DNA of 64,000 bases from Anastatus disparis (taxonomy: Eukaryota > Arthropoda > Insecta > Hymenoptera > Eupelmidae). Below are positions 10,788-22,967 of the stretch, piece by piece. The stretch covers positions 2,294,001 through 2,358,000 of the forward strand of contig JAFFSR010000221.1 of assembly GCA_017163975.1 (NCBI GenBank), written 5' to 3'. Position 1 is the stretch's first letter. The number at the start of each line of letters is the position of its first letter. Made by a program: the position numbers and the translations under genes. The notes beneath the pieces are model-generated. The model ran no database searches, was not told where the DNA came from, and saw only the letters and a list, made by a program, of their open reading frames with translations.

Positions 10788-12974
10788 GTTTTCCTCTTTG
10801 TAATACCTTCAAAAAATAAAAGATTACATTAGTTGATATTTAATAAATTTGTCGATGGTAACTATTTGTTTATGTATTTACTTTGAATAACATTTGGCGA
10901 TAGATAATAATTAAATCAAAACGACAACAGTTAAATATTGAAGTAAAAAAATAATTATTATCAAAATTTCTAAAATTTTCTCTTAAATTAGAAATAAATT
11001 TATTTTTCAAATCTTTAAAAACATAGAAGTTGTAAATGTTCAATTCAAAACTTATAATTTTTTAATCTCTATTGTCAAAACGTCAAATATTCATTATGAC
11101 AAGTAAAAGAAAAAGTAACATTCGCATCATGTAAACATACTCTCAAAAAACGAGCTTAAAAAAGCTTGCCTGCTATGAAAAACATGAACATTATAGCATT
11201 GTGATAATTTTTGCAAGAGGCAAAATAAATATTTTTATTAATCTTTTCTTACTTTCTTATGAATAAGTTTTTTTTTATCTGTCCCAACTGGCTGAACTTA
11301 AAGTTGAATAACATTTCATGAAAGTTCTATTTATTTTTAATTATTTTCAATTTATATTTATTTGTAGTTTTTGAAAAAATAAGTTTGAAACAATAGTTTT
11401 GCATGAATAACAATATTTATTTTAAATAATAAAATAATTTCACTGTGATGGTTAATTTTAATTTTACTATAAAAAAATGGGACTTTTTAAATTGTAAAAT
11501 TTAACGTGTGCTAAATTGTACTCATGCGTAGATTGCTTTTATTTAAAATTTATCACGAAAATAAAATTTATATTTTTTTTCAATAGTCAAATGGTCATAA
11601 GAAAATAATAAAATGTACATAAATAAATATAGAAAAGTTGAGTGTTATAAAAAGTATACTTAATTTTATCAATTAGACTGTGTAGAAAGCTTTGAGAGGA
11701 ACGTCGAATTCAAAAATTAGAAAAAAAACAACGCCATTTTAAACCGTTTCGTATTTTCTCAGAGGAATTGTGATGACACTATGAATTTCTTAATAGAAGC
11801 TTATAATATAAGAAGACACGTATTTCGTTTATTTACAAATATTGTTCAGCGGACAATAGTAATAATGATCAATTAATAACCGAATCTTAACATATTACTA
11901 CCATTAAATCTCAAAGTTTACTTCCTCATAAATTAAAATTTTAAATGTTTTATTTTTCAAATTAAATCATATTGTATTTTAGAATAGATTATTCTTTCAC
12001 ATTTAAAAAGAGGCCGTTTCAAATTTAATTAGCGTTTGCTATGGTTATTAATAAAAAGCAGAAATAAACATTTAAGGATATTGTATATAAATAGTGAAAT
12101 ACAAATAGTGAGAATCAGTAATTACAATGAACTTTTGTAATTTATTTTAATTTCTTTACTAAATGGAATTTTCGTAATAATTGATTCTTTATTATCGTGT
12201 TTGAAAAAGATCCCGAAAATACTAGTCACGCGACGCGCGCTAAAGATTTCTAGTAACTAATATTTGGAAACGAAAAATAGTAAAAAGCTACTAACTTAAT
12301 TTATATTACTAATAATTGTTATTTATAATATCACTAGTTTGAAAATGAAGACAGAAACTGTCAATAATGATTCACACAATTTCATTCGTTTTCTTTTTTT
12401 TTATCAGAAACAAATTTTTTGTCGCAACTAAACTGTGGCACTTACTTTTTCGAACTTAAGATAATTTTAAAATTTCGTTTATTCCAGACTTGGAACTTAA
12501 ATAAGTATTCACTGAATATAGAATTATGAAAAACAGATTTTGATCTGATCTGTTAGAGGTTCAACTTGAAAATGTGCGAATTTTAGAATTAACTTTAGGC
12601 TCATCTTATTTTAGGATTGTCGAATTGCGCACACCTGTAGGTTATTGAATGTGCGAGGTGGGGATGAATAAACTTAAACATGCTGAGGAAAATGCTCTAG
12701 TTTTTCGTCGCGAATTGACATATGTAAAATTTTATGCTATTATATTCCAATATTTATTTATTATAAATCTTTTTGTTGATGTTATTATGTTACGTGTTAT
12801 TACGTTTATATTTTTAAATTTTTACGTATCTATATTTTTGTATTTTTAAAACCTAGACCTAGAATTCATACCTAAATGTTTAGGCGATCTTAAAAATTCA
12901 ATAATTTTTAATAAGCTTTATAAATATAAATATTTCGGCTTTGATTAAAACTGTCAAAAATAATAAATTTTTTT
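10788..12974. other. Upstream region of the two-homeodomain gene, no gene seen
   Basis: Duplicate of 5989-8180. A 66-codon open frame at 12649-12849 is interrupted in the sister copy by a one-base indel (acgtttata against acgtttta), so I do not call it a gene. Confidence 0.5.
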
Positions 12975-13117
12975 TTATTTAACGTCGCTGTATTTTTGCT
13001 ATTATTGCAATGCTAATTAGCGACGGAGCTTGTCGGTGTGTTTGTGAACAAAACACATGTAACATACAGAGGTGCTTGTATCAGTCAACTGCCGAGAGCA
13101 GAATTCAAACTCGAGAG
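12975..13117 (-). mobile_element. SINE, tail and body, head decayed
   Basis: Orthologous by position to the SINE at 8181-8364 in the sister duplicate, so the insertion predates the duplication. The tRNA-like head breaks down after the CTCGAG at about 13112. Confidence 0.8.
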
Positions 13118-13163
13118 CTTTTTTTATGTTTAATAAATTCTAATGCTTTTAACTATTTTTATA

Positions 13164-13237
13164 TCGAGCCGGTGAGTGGCTCAGTCGGTAGAGCGTTGGA
13201 TTCGTAATCTTAGGGTTTTGAATTCAAATCCCGCTCT
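13164..13237 (+). mobile_element. SINE head (tRNA-like), truncated
   Basis: A tRNA-like 74-base stretch with A-box TGGCTCAGTCGG and a decayed B-box (AATTCAAATCCC). It lies close to, but in inverted orientation to, the tail at 12975-13117. The family tail is missing. Confidence 0.75.
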
Positions 13238-13239
13238 TT

Positions 13240-14756
13240 ATATAACAATTATATAACAAATATATGTTTATCAAGCAAGGATTCTCAATGACTTTGTCTC
13301 GTTGCACTTGTAGCATATACAAATTCTTTTATTATTTTTTTTTCTTTTCAATTTTTACGTACTTCTTAATATATTTTTATCTTTCTTGTATTAGACCCGC
13401 TGTGGCTTTACTAACATTTTGGTACCTAAAAACATAACCTAAAGTTTCATTGAAATCTGTGAGCCACAAATCAGAGAATATCTTGGTAAACTTTAATGTT
13501 ATCATTATATAACTTTTTTAAGTAATGTATGAAGTTTAAGTATGAAGCATCCTATGGAAAAAGGGCATATCTCCTATTTAATTTACTTTGTTTATATGCC
13601 TATTTTCCATAGAACGCTTCATATATTTATGTACAAAATTTTCTATGTATGTAGATTATTTATTGACATTAAAATAATGACTACTCCTAAAACTGCTGAT
13701 CAAGGTGCATGCTGCTGTCTTAAAAATTTTACTTCATAGATATGTAGATGCCGGACTAGAAAGATTAAATGACTAAAATAACTTTGATGACAAACTAGTG
13801 AAAAATTCAGTAACTTTCATTGGAAATTTCGGTATGCTGCAATCCTCGAAGGTCAAGCGTTATGCTATTATCCAATCTGTATAACTTTATAGATATAATG
13901 TCACAAATTGAAATTCTTTAATTGATTTTACTGTTGCAACTTGTATGTACGGTTTATTTGTAACCAAAAAGGCTTGATAATTAAATTACATAAAAAAAGT
14001 TAATTAAAAAAAATTTTTTATATTATTTTACTATTGGATGGATAATCATCGCACACGAATGTTAATTTTCTAGCTTCGTAGCTTTTATTGGTGTTATTAA
14101 AACTACTAATTATAAGATATTAATTAGACCCATCAAAATTTTGACGCAATTTGTCTATGACTGAATCTATTACTTAAATAATAATTAAAAATATAATTTC
14201 TTTTTTTTAAAAGTATTATTTTGTAATTTTAAACAATTTATTTGCTCAAAGTACTGATTACTTGCGAGTGCTTAATAATATATCTAAGTTTGAAAAAAAG
14301 GAAAAAAAAATTAATCATTACTAAAATTAGGTTTTTCTTCAATCAATGTTTTAAAGTATCTATTTTAATTCAAGGTTATTATAATGAAAAACGTACATTA
14401 TACTCAATTGATATTGAAAAAATAATTAATGATGATACAATGATAATAAATCTAATTTACTCGTTCCTTTGTTAAACAGAATTGTACAATAATTTTTATT
14501 ATATAGAAAATAGATTGGAGTTTAATGAGGATGAAATGAATTTAAATATTAATTTTTTATTGATAAACATCATATGGATAATATATTAAGTATTGACGAA
14601 AACATTCTTTTGAATTTCATGTACTTATGACTAGGATCATAATTTATTATTTAAACAGATTAAATCTGATCTTTTATGATCAAAATTTTATATTGGTCAA
14701 TGAGGGTTTGAATGTTAAACTTCCATTATCGTTGTAGAAACTGTATTTATTGAATT
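13240..14756. other. AT-rich DNA, no gene seen
   Basis: About 1.5 kb with only short open frames of biased AT-rich composition. No splice-consistent exon, RNA gene or repeat beyond the flanking SINE pieces was recognised. Confidence 0.4.
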
Positions 14757-14847
14757 GTGCTTTGTTCACAAACATACTGACGATCTCCATCGCTAATTAG
14801 CATAGCAATGATAGCATAAATACAGCGACGTTAAATAAAAGAAAAAA
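14757..14847 (+). mobile_element. SINE 3' portion
   Basis: Body and tail only: GTGCTTTGTTCACAAAC, then ATCGCTAATTAGC, then ATACAGCGACGTTAAATAAA. This is the same order as in the full copies, truncated at the 5' end, as usual for target-primed insertion. Confidence 0.8.
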
Positions 14848-17800
14848 ATTATTGGGTTAAACGTTTAATTAGGAATAATTTGAGTAAAATAAAGATATAA
14901 GTTTGATGTCTTTTTTGCTAGCAAATCGATGTGTAATCTGCGTTTTTTATTTTGAAGAAAACATTTATAATAACACATTTAAAATATAGAATAGCCATGA
15001 AATTTTAAACTTGAGTACTCAAAGTTAATTATTTTTTTTTTTAACTTTCCAATCACACGAAAGAAAAAATATATATTTTTTCTTTTTGAAACTTTTTTAT
15101 GTGGGTACTTTTGTGTTTTATTGATTAGAAAGGTTGTGAATTGTATACCATTGGCACCTTTGTACGTACGAAAAGAAATTTCAATTTGAACAAAACTAAA
15201 TCCGAAGGTTACATTTTCTTTATTTTTTTATTAAACGCGATCGAAGATAAGATTTTCAACGAGGATATAAATCTTACAAAAAATTAATTTTATATTATTT
15301 ATATCATTTATTTTTTCTTCTCTTATTAAATATATTATTAATTTTATGGCCGTATTAAAAGAATGTTAAAAAAAAAATGATGTCTATAATAAAATATCCT
15401 TTATTATATGTTTAAAAACGAAAGTTAATTTATAAACTTTTCAACGTTTCACCACAACTTCTTTGTAAGAGAATCAGATATGATCGGGCTACCTAAAACT
15501 GTAGATAATACTTTTAAACGGCTGAAATATATTATTCATTCAATTTCAGTCGTAAGATGCTGATTCAATCGATTTCATAAACACATAAAATGAATAAAGT
15601 TGTAACGTCTACGTAACTTAACACTTAGATATTGAAAATATAATCGAAATTAAATTTTTTTATTTCTGATATTTATGTTTAGTTATTTAATAAATAATGA
15701 AAGATGCTCGTTATTTTTATTATGTGATACATGTAAAACCGACAATTATAAAAAAAACTGTTTTTTTTTTTAAATTATATTTTTCACAATTAAGCCCATG
15801 TAAATAACACAAAATTTAATTTTTTTCTTTTTTTTTTATATTAATTTTTTAGTCAATTGTAAAAACATGTGTATTAATCAAGCTAGCTTTGAAAGGTAGG
15901 TACAATTCAAATTTTGCAACAAGACAATTCAATATTGTGCCAACGATTTTTTTTTCTTTTTCAACTTCGGATTTCGCTCGCGGGGAAGACGGTATGAAAA
16001 ATTCGAATTACAATATTATCTCCGTTTATCGCACTTTTCCACTATGGTCAGTTGCAAAACAATTGCTTTTGAATGTATATAGACGGCGCGCGAAGTTATT
16101 TCTTCCGTGGCGAAATTAACCTACTTTTTGTTACCAATTTGCACCTAATTATTGTTAATGCAACTTAGAAATAAAAATGAAACGAAATGAAAAAAAGTGA
16201 AACAGAGAGAGATACGAGATTTCGATGCCAGGAAGAATGTAAATTATATTCGATCTTCCGGAGCACGTGCGAAAAACTTATAGCGCGTATTTATATAGGT
16301 GTAATGTTGCTTTACAATGTTATACGGTGGAGCCTAAAGGAAATCGAAAGTTGAGTATGGAAAGCGAAAAATTAAACTGTAACTCTTCTTTCTCAACGAA
16401 CGTTTTAGCTTCAAGTGTTTAATTGTCGGATGTTAACGTTAAATATTGGTCATTTATTTCGATCTCTTTAAGCTTTTAGATGACATCGTTTAAAACTATA
16501 TAAATAAAAATAATAAAGATTATAAAGTTAAATTTAAAAAGTCTTCCTTTTTATGCTACAAAAGTATAAATTGAAAATTATTTTCTGGGAGAATGAAATT
16601 TGATATTTAATGTAATGTAAGTTTAATGTGTAGTTTTAATTTGCTAATAAAATGTTTTGAATTAATTAAGTATATGCTTATGTATATTTAATTTTTAAAC
16701 TATCTATCACGATTATAAACTATTCATTTACAAAAATTACTACATCACCAAAATCTCACGTTTGTGTGAATGATTTTTTGACAATAACTTAAAATTTCAA
16801 ACTAAACATCAATGTAATGATCATAATAAATTTTTAAGAGTTAGGTAATCCATTGTATAAATCTTGAATGAAATTTGAAAGGCTTTCTTTTGAAATTTCC
16901 AAAAAAAAAAAGAAACAAAAAGACGTTTTCTCACTCTCTTTCTCTTTGTACACCTATAAGATTAACATATTGCTAATGATTTTTTATTAATTTTTTCCTT
17001 TTTCTTTGCATAAAAGGTTTATAATTAATTTTGGGTTCCGATTGCCAAAACTATACTTCCTGGTCTAATCGGTTGCGTATCAACTCTATTATTGCCTAGG
17101 GCGCTATGCTAATTTTTAATTTTTAAATACAAAAGACCAATCATATGCCGATTTCTATACCAGAAAACTTTCTTCAAAAAAAAAAAAAAAAAAACAAGAT
17201 TTACCTTGTGAAGTTTTTTTTTTATAATGAAATTCATAATCTTTAATTTAGTTATGTGTATACAGTTATCAAATTTAGACAATGCATGATTAAATAATAA
17301 ATATTTTAATAGGATCGTTAAAATAGTAATTGAAAATAAAATTAAAATTCTGTAACATATTTTTTGATAAAGCTCAGTTTTGATAATATATTGAAAACTA
17401 CTTCCAAGTACAGTGGTTAATAAAGAACCTCATCTTTATTACTTAAAGACTAATGAGAAAAGTAATTGTTTATTCAGGCTGAAAAAATAGTATTTCATAT
17501 TATTAGGGAATAAAGTCGCATATTTTTCTCTAAAGGTTTCTGACCTGTGCGGAATAACCGTGGCGTAGATCTTGATAACCCAAGGGAGAAATCGACTATG
17601 CTCTCTGCTGCATGTAGTTCTTTATTTCTACTTCAACTGTGAATACCTTATTAATTTTTAAAAAATCGGTCGTATTTGAAACAGGTAGAATTTAAATTAA
17701 ATTTAAAATATTAAAATCATCTCGTTTTCTACAATTTTTTGCTATTACAACTGTCACTATTTAGCTAGAAGTAAAAAACATTAACATAAATAAGGTACTA

Positions 17801-18983
17801 TTTTGTTTTTAACTATTGGTACTTAAATCTCTACTGGGACAAGCGTCGTATTTCGTCCTGATTTTCAGTTCAATAAACTGAAAAATAAAATATTATAGTA
17901 TTTATTTAATGCGTATGAAAGCGAGGTATATATTTCAAGGTTTTTATTTAAATAAACTTACCGATTTTGCATGCTTTCATTTCTTCATACGGTAACTCAA
18001 AATTCCGTCATACATATTATTATAGAAAAAATAAAAATATTGCCATTTAACACGTGAGTAATTGAACAAAAACTACTCAAGTGCATAATTTACCTGCAGT
18101 AAAATCAATAAAGACATCCGCAAATAAGAAGAAACAAAAAATTAATTAACTAAAAAGCATAAAGTTATCGATAGATCAAGAATATCCTTCGCGCGCGCTT
18201 GTAATACATACGTTGCTTTTCTAAAAAAAAACATTTACATATGATTTATGATCTATTACAAAAAAGAAGGACAACTACAGAAAAAAAAAATAAGAAAAAT
18301 AGAAAAGAAAAAGGAACATTAAACGGTGAGTTCTAAAACCGGATGTTCTAAAATATTACGGCTCGTGCGTACATTCTATACTACATAGAATTCAAAGTCT
18401 TTAAAAGAACTTGGAGTTATCAAATCCAATGACTAAATTTAAACTAATATATACTTTCAATCGTTTGTATGTAAAATATCCACGTAATATTCTGAAAATT
18501 TCAAAATATCTCGTGTTTTTTGTAACATGACCATTACTTCAGTTATAGCATTTAAAAGTTGACTTTGTTATACCGCTATTACGTGCAATTCGGGTATTAT
18601 ATTAAGTTACGATTGTTATAATGGTATAGCGGTACGCCGAGTACATAGATTTCAAGTGTTATTACGCGGCTTTAATTTTTCGTTATTACTTTTAACGAGA
18701 AAAATATAATTTTTGCAAGAAAAGTAAAAACGCGATCGTTTAAACTTTAAGAGGACTAGGTTAGAGGCGATTTTAAAGGTCTTTGTTTCATTTTTACGAT
18801 TGGTAATTGATGGATAATTGAAAAGATTTAGTTACAACTATAATGTTTCGTGATATTAAAGGTTAAATTAAATAAAAAATTGGAAAATTTATGGTAAATT
18901 ATAAAATTAAATAAACGTTTTTACAAATAAATATTTTGACATTATTTCTGAATTTAAAAAACAAATAAAATTTTATATTACAT
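14848..18983. other. Intergenic AT-rich DNA with a GC-richer patch
   Basis: No gene is supported. A denser, less AT-rich patch at about 16200-16380 includes CACGTG and a TATA-like TATTTATATAGG and could be regulatory, but nothing downstream is recognisable as a coding exon. Poly-A runs occur near 16900 and 17180. Confidence 0.3.
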
Positions 18984-19128
18984 ATATGGTCAATGTTCCA
19001 ATTGCTACTCACAAACCTACTACTAGCCGTTCATTGTTAAAAATTTTTTTTTGTATCTAAATAACATTGAGCGGTTAGTAATAGGTTCATTTCTAACAGC
19101 GAGTAGCAATTGGGACATTGACCATACG
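18984..19128. mobile_element. Foldback element (MITE-like), about 145 bases
   Basis: Two arms pair imperfectly. The left arm starts TATGGTCAATGTTCCAATTG and the right arm ends CAATTGGGACATTGACCATA, with a short AT-rich centre. The arm length of about 60 bases and lack of coding fit a non-autonomous foldback insertion. Confidence 0.75.
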
Positions 19129-19129
19129 T

Positions 19130-20560
19130 CCTTATTCTTTACAATATTTTATTTAATAAATTACACAATTAACAATATTTCAATTTCAACAATTCAATTA
19201 CAATTATTTGCTGCCTTCTTAATTCATAGTTTTTCTAATTTAATACTTAAAAATATACTTAATTCTTATTTTTTAAATAACTAATTAAGTAGCATTATTT
19301 AATTAAATAGTTGATTTTTAATATTGAAAAATTCAAGGTTGCTGTCATCGTTATGATTTGAAAACTTTCGGTTAAGAGCGCTATACCGTGGTCCCTGATA
19401 AATACAAATTACTTTCTCATTTCTTAAGATTAAATAATCAAAAATAAAGTTTATAAGAGTATATCAATATCAGAAGTAAATCTAAGTGATTTATTCATAG
19501 AAATTTTATTATTTTTCTTTCTACATAGAGAAAGTTTATCGCAAATGGTAAAAAATAGCTTATATTTTTAGAAATAGAATATCATATTTTGGTTTTGGTA
19601 TACATTAAAAAATGAGAATATTTTATTTTTTATTGTCAAACATTGTCCATTTACATTTGTCAAATTTTTGTTTTTATATTTTTGTCGTCAAAAAGTTTCA
19701 TTAAATCTTTTCCCACAGTACAAAGTATGTTTTTCGTATTCCTTGAACTTTTCGACATAGCCAAATTAAACAAAAAAATAAGAAAAGAGAGAAAAAGAAA
19801 ATTGCTCTGAGTAAGCAGCATAGAAACAAAATTCTCACACTATATATACACGCGTATATAGTTTAAAATGTCAATTGTTTTCGATAGAACATAAAACAGA
19901 GCACGATTATGACGCAACGACTAATATCTCTCAATTCAGCTGTCACATTTATGCAACTGTGAATTTTCAGAAGATTAATTTCAGGATATCACTTAACAAT
20001 GACAGCTGACTAATTCTAGAAATTAAATTTATAGTTATTAATTTTACAATGGTAACCTATATTACCATTGATTTAATAAATGTGAAAGAAAGGTATATAA
20101 TTAAGTAACATTGTATAAAGTTTAATTTCATTTAACAATAAATTGAGTTTATTCAATTCATTTTTATATAATTAATATTTTTTAACGCAACACTGCATTA
20201 AATTTTTTATTTTCTTCAAATTTTGATATTACAAACTCTAATACGGTTACGACATATTCATATTAATGAAAAATTAATATTAAATTGGTTGCATAATTAT
20301 TTAAGAATTTCATTTTGAAAAATTCAATATTCTGAAATTTTAAGAATAGCTTAATGAACATTTTTTAAATTATAGAACTTTATGAATTGTATGCCTGATA
20401 TTAAGAACCGATCATATTATAGCTACATAATTTTCAAGTTACCCATTTCAAATGATTTTTCAATTATTGCAATTTATAAATGGTAATACTTGTTAAACGC
20501 AATATACAAAAGATATTAAAATAATAATATAAAGTATTAATTTAATTCTAGGAACCTTTC
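19130..20560. other. AT-rich DNA, no gene seen
   Basis: Short frames only. Nothing beyond low-complexity A/T composition could be assigned. Confidence 0.35.
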
Positions 20561-20563
20561 CAA

Positions 20564-20951
20564 TTAAGGAGATATCGAATGGACCCTACCTGTACTCATA
20601 AACATTGTCTATTTTTTTATTTCATTGAAAAATTTTCAGTGAAGAAAAGCATTAGTTTTTAGTTTGTACCATGAAAATTATTCAGGTAAATTTTTAAATA
20701 AATTTATCCATCAGTTGTTGAGAATTTCGAGTTCTGATATTATTTATTGAAATTTAAGATTTTTATGATTTTGTACCAGAAATCCAAATATCTTCTAATG
20801 AATGAATGAATTTATTTGAAAATTTAATTAAATAATCATTACGGTACATGCTATAAGCTAATGCATTTATTTTCTGGAGATTAAGCAATTAAATGGAAAT
20901 ACAGTTAATATTTATGAGTACAGGAGTAGCATCCATTTTAAATCTCCTTAA
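20564..20951. mobile_element. Non-autonomous TIR element flanked by TTAA
   Basis: About 390 bases. The left end begins TTAAGGAGAT and, after a gap, carries CCTGTACTCATAAA. The right end carries TTTATGAGTACAGG and closes ATCTCCTTAA. The TTAA ends match the piggyBac-type target. There is no open frame inside. A relic of the same family lies at 49320-49604. Confidence 0.7.
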
Positions 20952-22796
20952 ATGCATCAAATGGAACAAAACGAAATTTAAGTAAAAATTATTTGCGACT
21001 TATACTTTTAAGTTTTTTTAATTAACGTTTGGCCCAGTTAATTTTACAGATACGCAAAATTTCTCCTTAAGCCTAATGGAATTTTTGCGCACTTAAACAT
21101 AACAACCAATCATATAAAGTTTCAAAATACATCACTTGTTTCCGATCATAATTACTTTAAAAAATTGATAAGTATAACATTGCAAATTGTACGCGACTAT
21201 AAAGAAAAAAACTTTCGAATCAGTTCATTAGGTCGAATTACTGTGCGAGATGCCGATTTCGTAAAATAGATAATACTCTTACTGTAATTGATGATCGTAT
21301 GACTGTTACACTTTCAATGGAGCCTAAATATCGATAAAAATAACAAGAGCATGTAATAAAAAGAAACTTTCTAAATCAAAAAATTCTATGTGACTTTCAT
21401 AAATGGATTATTATCTTAAGGATCGGAAATTACGCCCGAGTAATAATCGAAGCGCAATCTTTTTTTTCTTCATTCTTTTGCGTGCTAAATAGACTAGAAT
21501 GAAAAATATTGTCAATAGATTTCTTTCTCTTTCTTTCTTTTTACGGTAACATTTAAAATTTCGTTACGCAAGTAAACTATTTACTGAAATCGATAAGGAT
21601 ATTTCTTCTATTGCCTATTATCTCGGTGTGTTCCATTATGTGATGACTTGATAGAATGTGTAACTTTAGATGATGTATCAAAAAATGTACGTTTATACAA
21701 TCGATAAAAATTAGGTAGTATAGTTTTATCATTTGATCATCGGTAGCTTTTACATATTTGAAGTACAAGGCATCGATTGTGATTAAAGTTTAAGTCGAGC
21801 CAGTTGGTGGCTCAGTCGGTAGAGCGTTGGATTCGTAAAATCTTGATATAATTATTTTTATTTATTAAAATAAATTGTTATTTGACTAAAACGTAAAAAA
21901 CAGAATCTTGATTGAAGTTTACTTAATTACATAAGAGATTTTTTTTATTGAAGCTTGAATCGGGATTTCTCTGGACATTATGAGCCTTTTTGATTCATCA
22001 TTGCATTAGGTTCGGTGATAATAAACGTGTATTACACAAACAGTTAGTAAATTATCCATTTGTTTGATTTGCAATTAAGTAGTTCTATTCGAAATTAAAA
22101 TATTTAACAATTTTACGTATAACTAGAAAAAAAATTCATAAATGATCGATAAAATACAAGAAATCACTAAAAATAATCATAAAATCACTTTAAGAGATAA
22201 CCTATCAGTAAATTAATGACGGAAGGTGTCAACAAGTAAATGAATAAAATTAATAATTATTCTTGAATATTTGTTTTTTGCAGGCTATTAAACCTTTACA
22301 CGTAAACTAATTGCTTTGAAAAATATTAGTATGGTAAATTTTGAAATTACTGTAATATTAATTAATGCAAAAAAATTAAAGAAATCGTTCATATGCTTAA
22401 GTCGTTGATTTACTAGCTTGCAGAACCTGTATACGTATATGCATGTTCAGATTAAATGTATTCACGCTAGCTGTAATTACATGAAAAGTACAGCCTCGTT
22501 TTAATAAAGTTTATCATAACTAAAAAGGTGTCGCATCTCTAATAAATATAAAATTATATTTTAAAATATATAAAGTATATATTTCATTATTTTTACAAAT
22601 ATTGCTAATTTATTCATACAACTAAAAGTGAATGCAATAGAGATCAGCTGATCGGCATCAAAAGTTGTATATCATCCGATTCTAACTATATGCTCAAAGT
22701 GCGCTTTTAATGATACAATCGTTTTCAAATTTTAAGCAACATAATCCATTTACTGTAAAAGCTTTTGTTTCTTTGCATTCAAAAGAAAAATTTTTT
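20952..22796. other. AT-rich DNA, no gene seen
   Basis: Contains the SINE head at 21795-21842. Open frames are short and no conserved protein was recognised. Confidence 0.35.
21795..21842 (+). mobile_element. SINE head fragment
   Basis: A tRNA-like head from TCGAGCC through GGCTCAGTCGGTAGAGCG to GATTCGTAA. It is cut off before the B-box. Confidence 0.7.
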
Positions 22797-22967
22797 ACAC
22801 TGAGAAAAAAAATATTTATTTATTTCAAATATATCTAGTTTAAAATATTTCAAATAAATAAATATTTTTTTGAAAATAAAAAAAATTTTTTGATTTAAAG
22901 AAATTATGTGTTTGGCACTATTGAAACACACGTTTCTTTGAAACTAAAAAATCTTTTTCTCAGTGTA
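22797..22967. mobile_element. MITE with CACTGAGAAAAA terminal inverted repeats
   Basis: Terminal sequences ACACTGAGAAAAA and TTTTTCTCAGTGT bracket 171 bases. Subterminal parts also pair (ATTTATTTATTTCAAAT with ATTTCAAATAAATAAAT). No coding capacity. Confidence 0.75.

Larger units (their letters stand above)
8772..13113. repeat. Right copy of large tandem segmental duplication
   Basis: This is the partner of the 1-8316 copy. Upstream DNA differs from it by isolated substitutions and small indels (for example near 11225 and 12070), whereas the homeobox exons are more divergent in the terminal exon. Both copies therefore carry the same proximal promoter region. Confidence 0.9.

Noticed and set aside
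12649..12849. Open frame beginning MCEVGMNKLKHAEENA
   Set aside because: Broken by an indel in the otherwise near-identical sister copy at about 7855-8010, and the 3' half is only AT-rich hydrophobic sequence.
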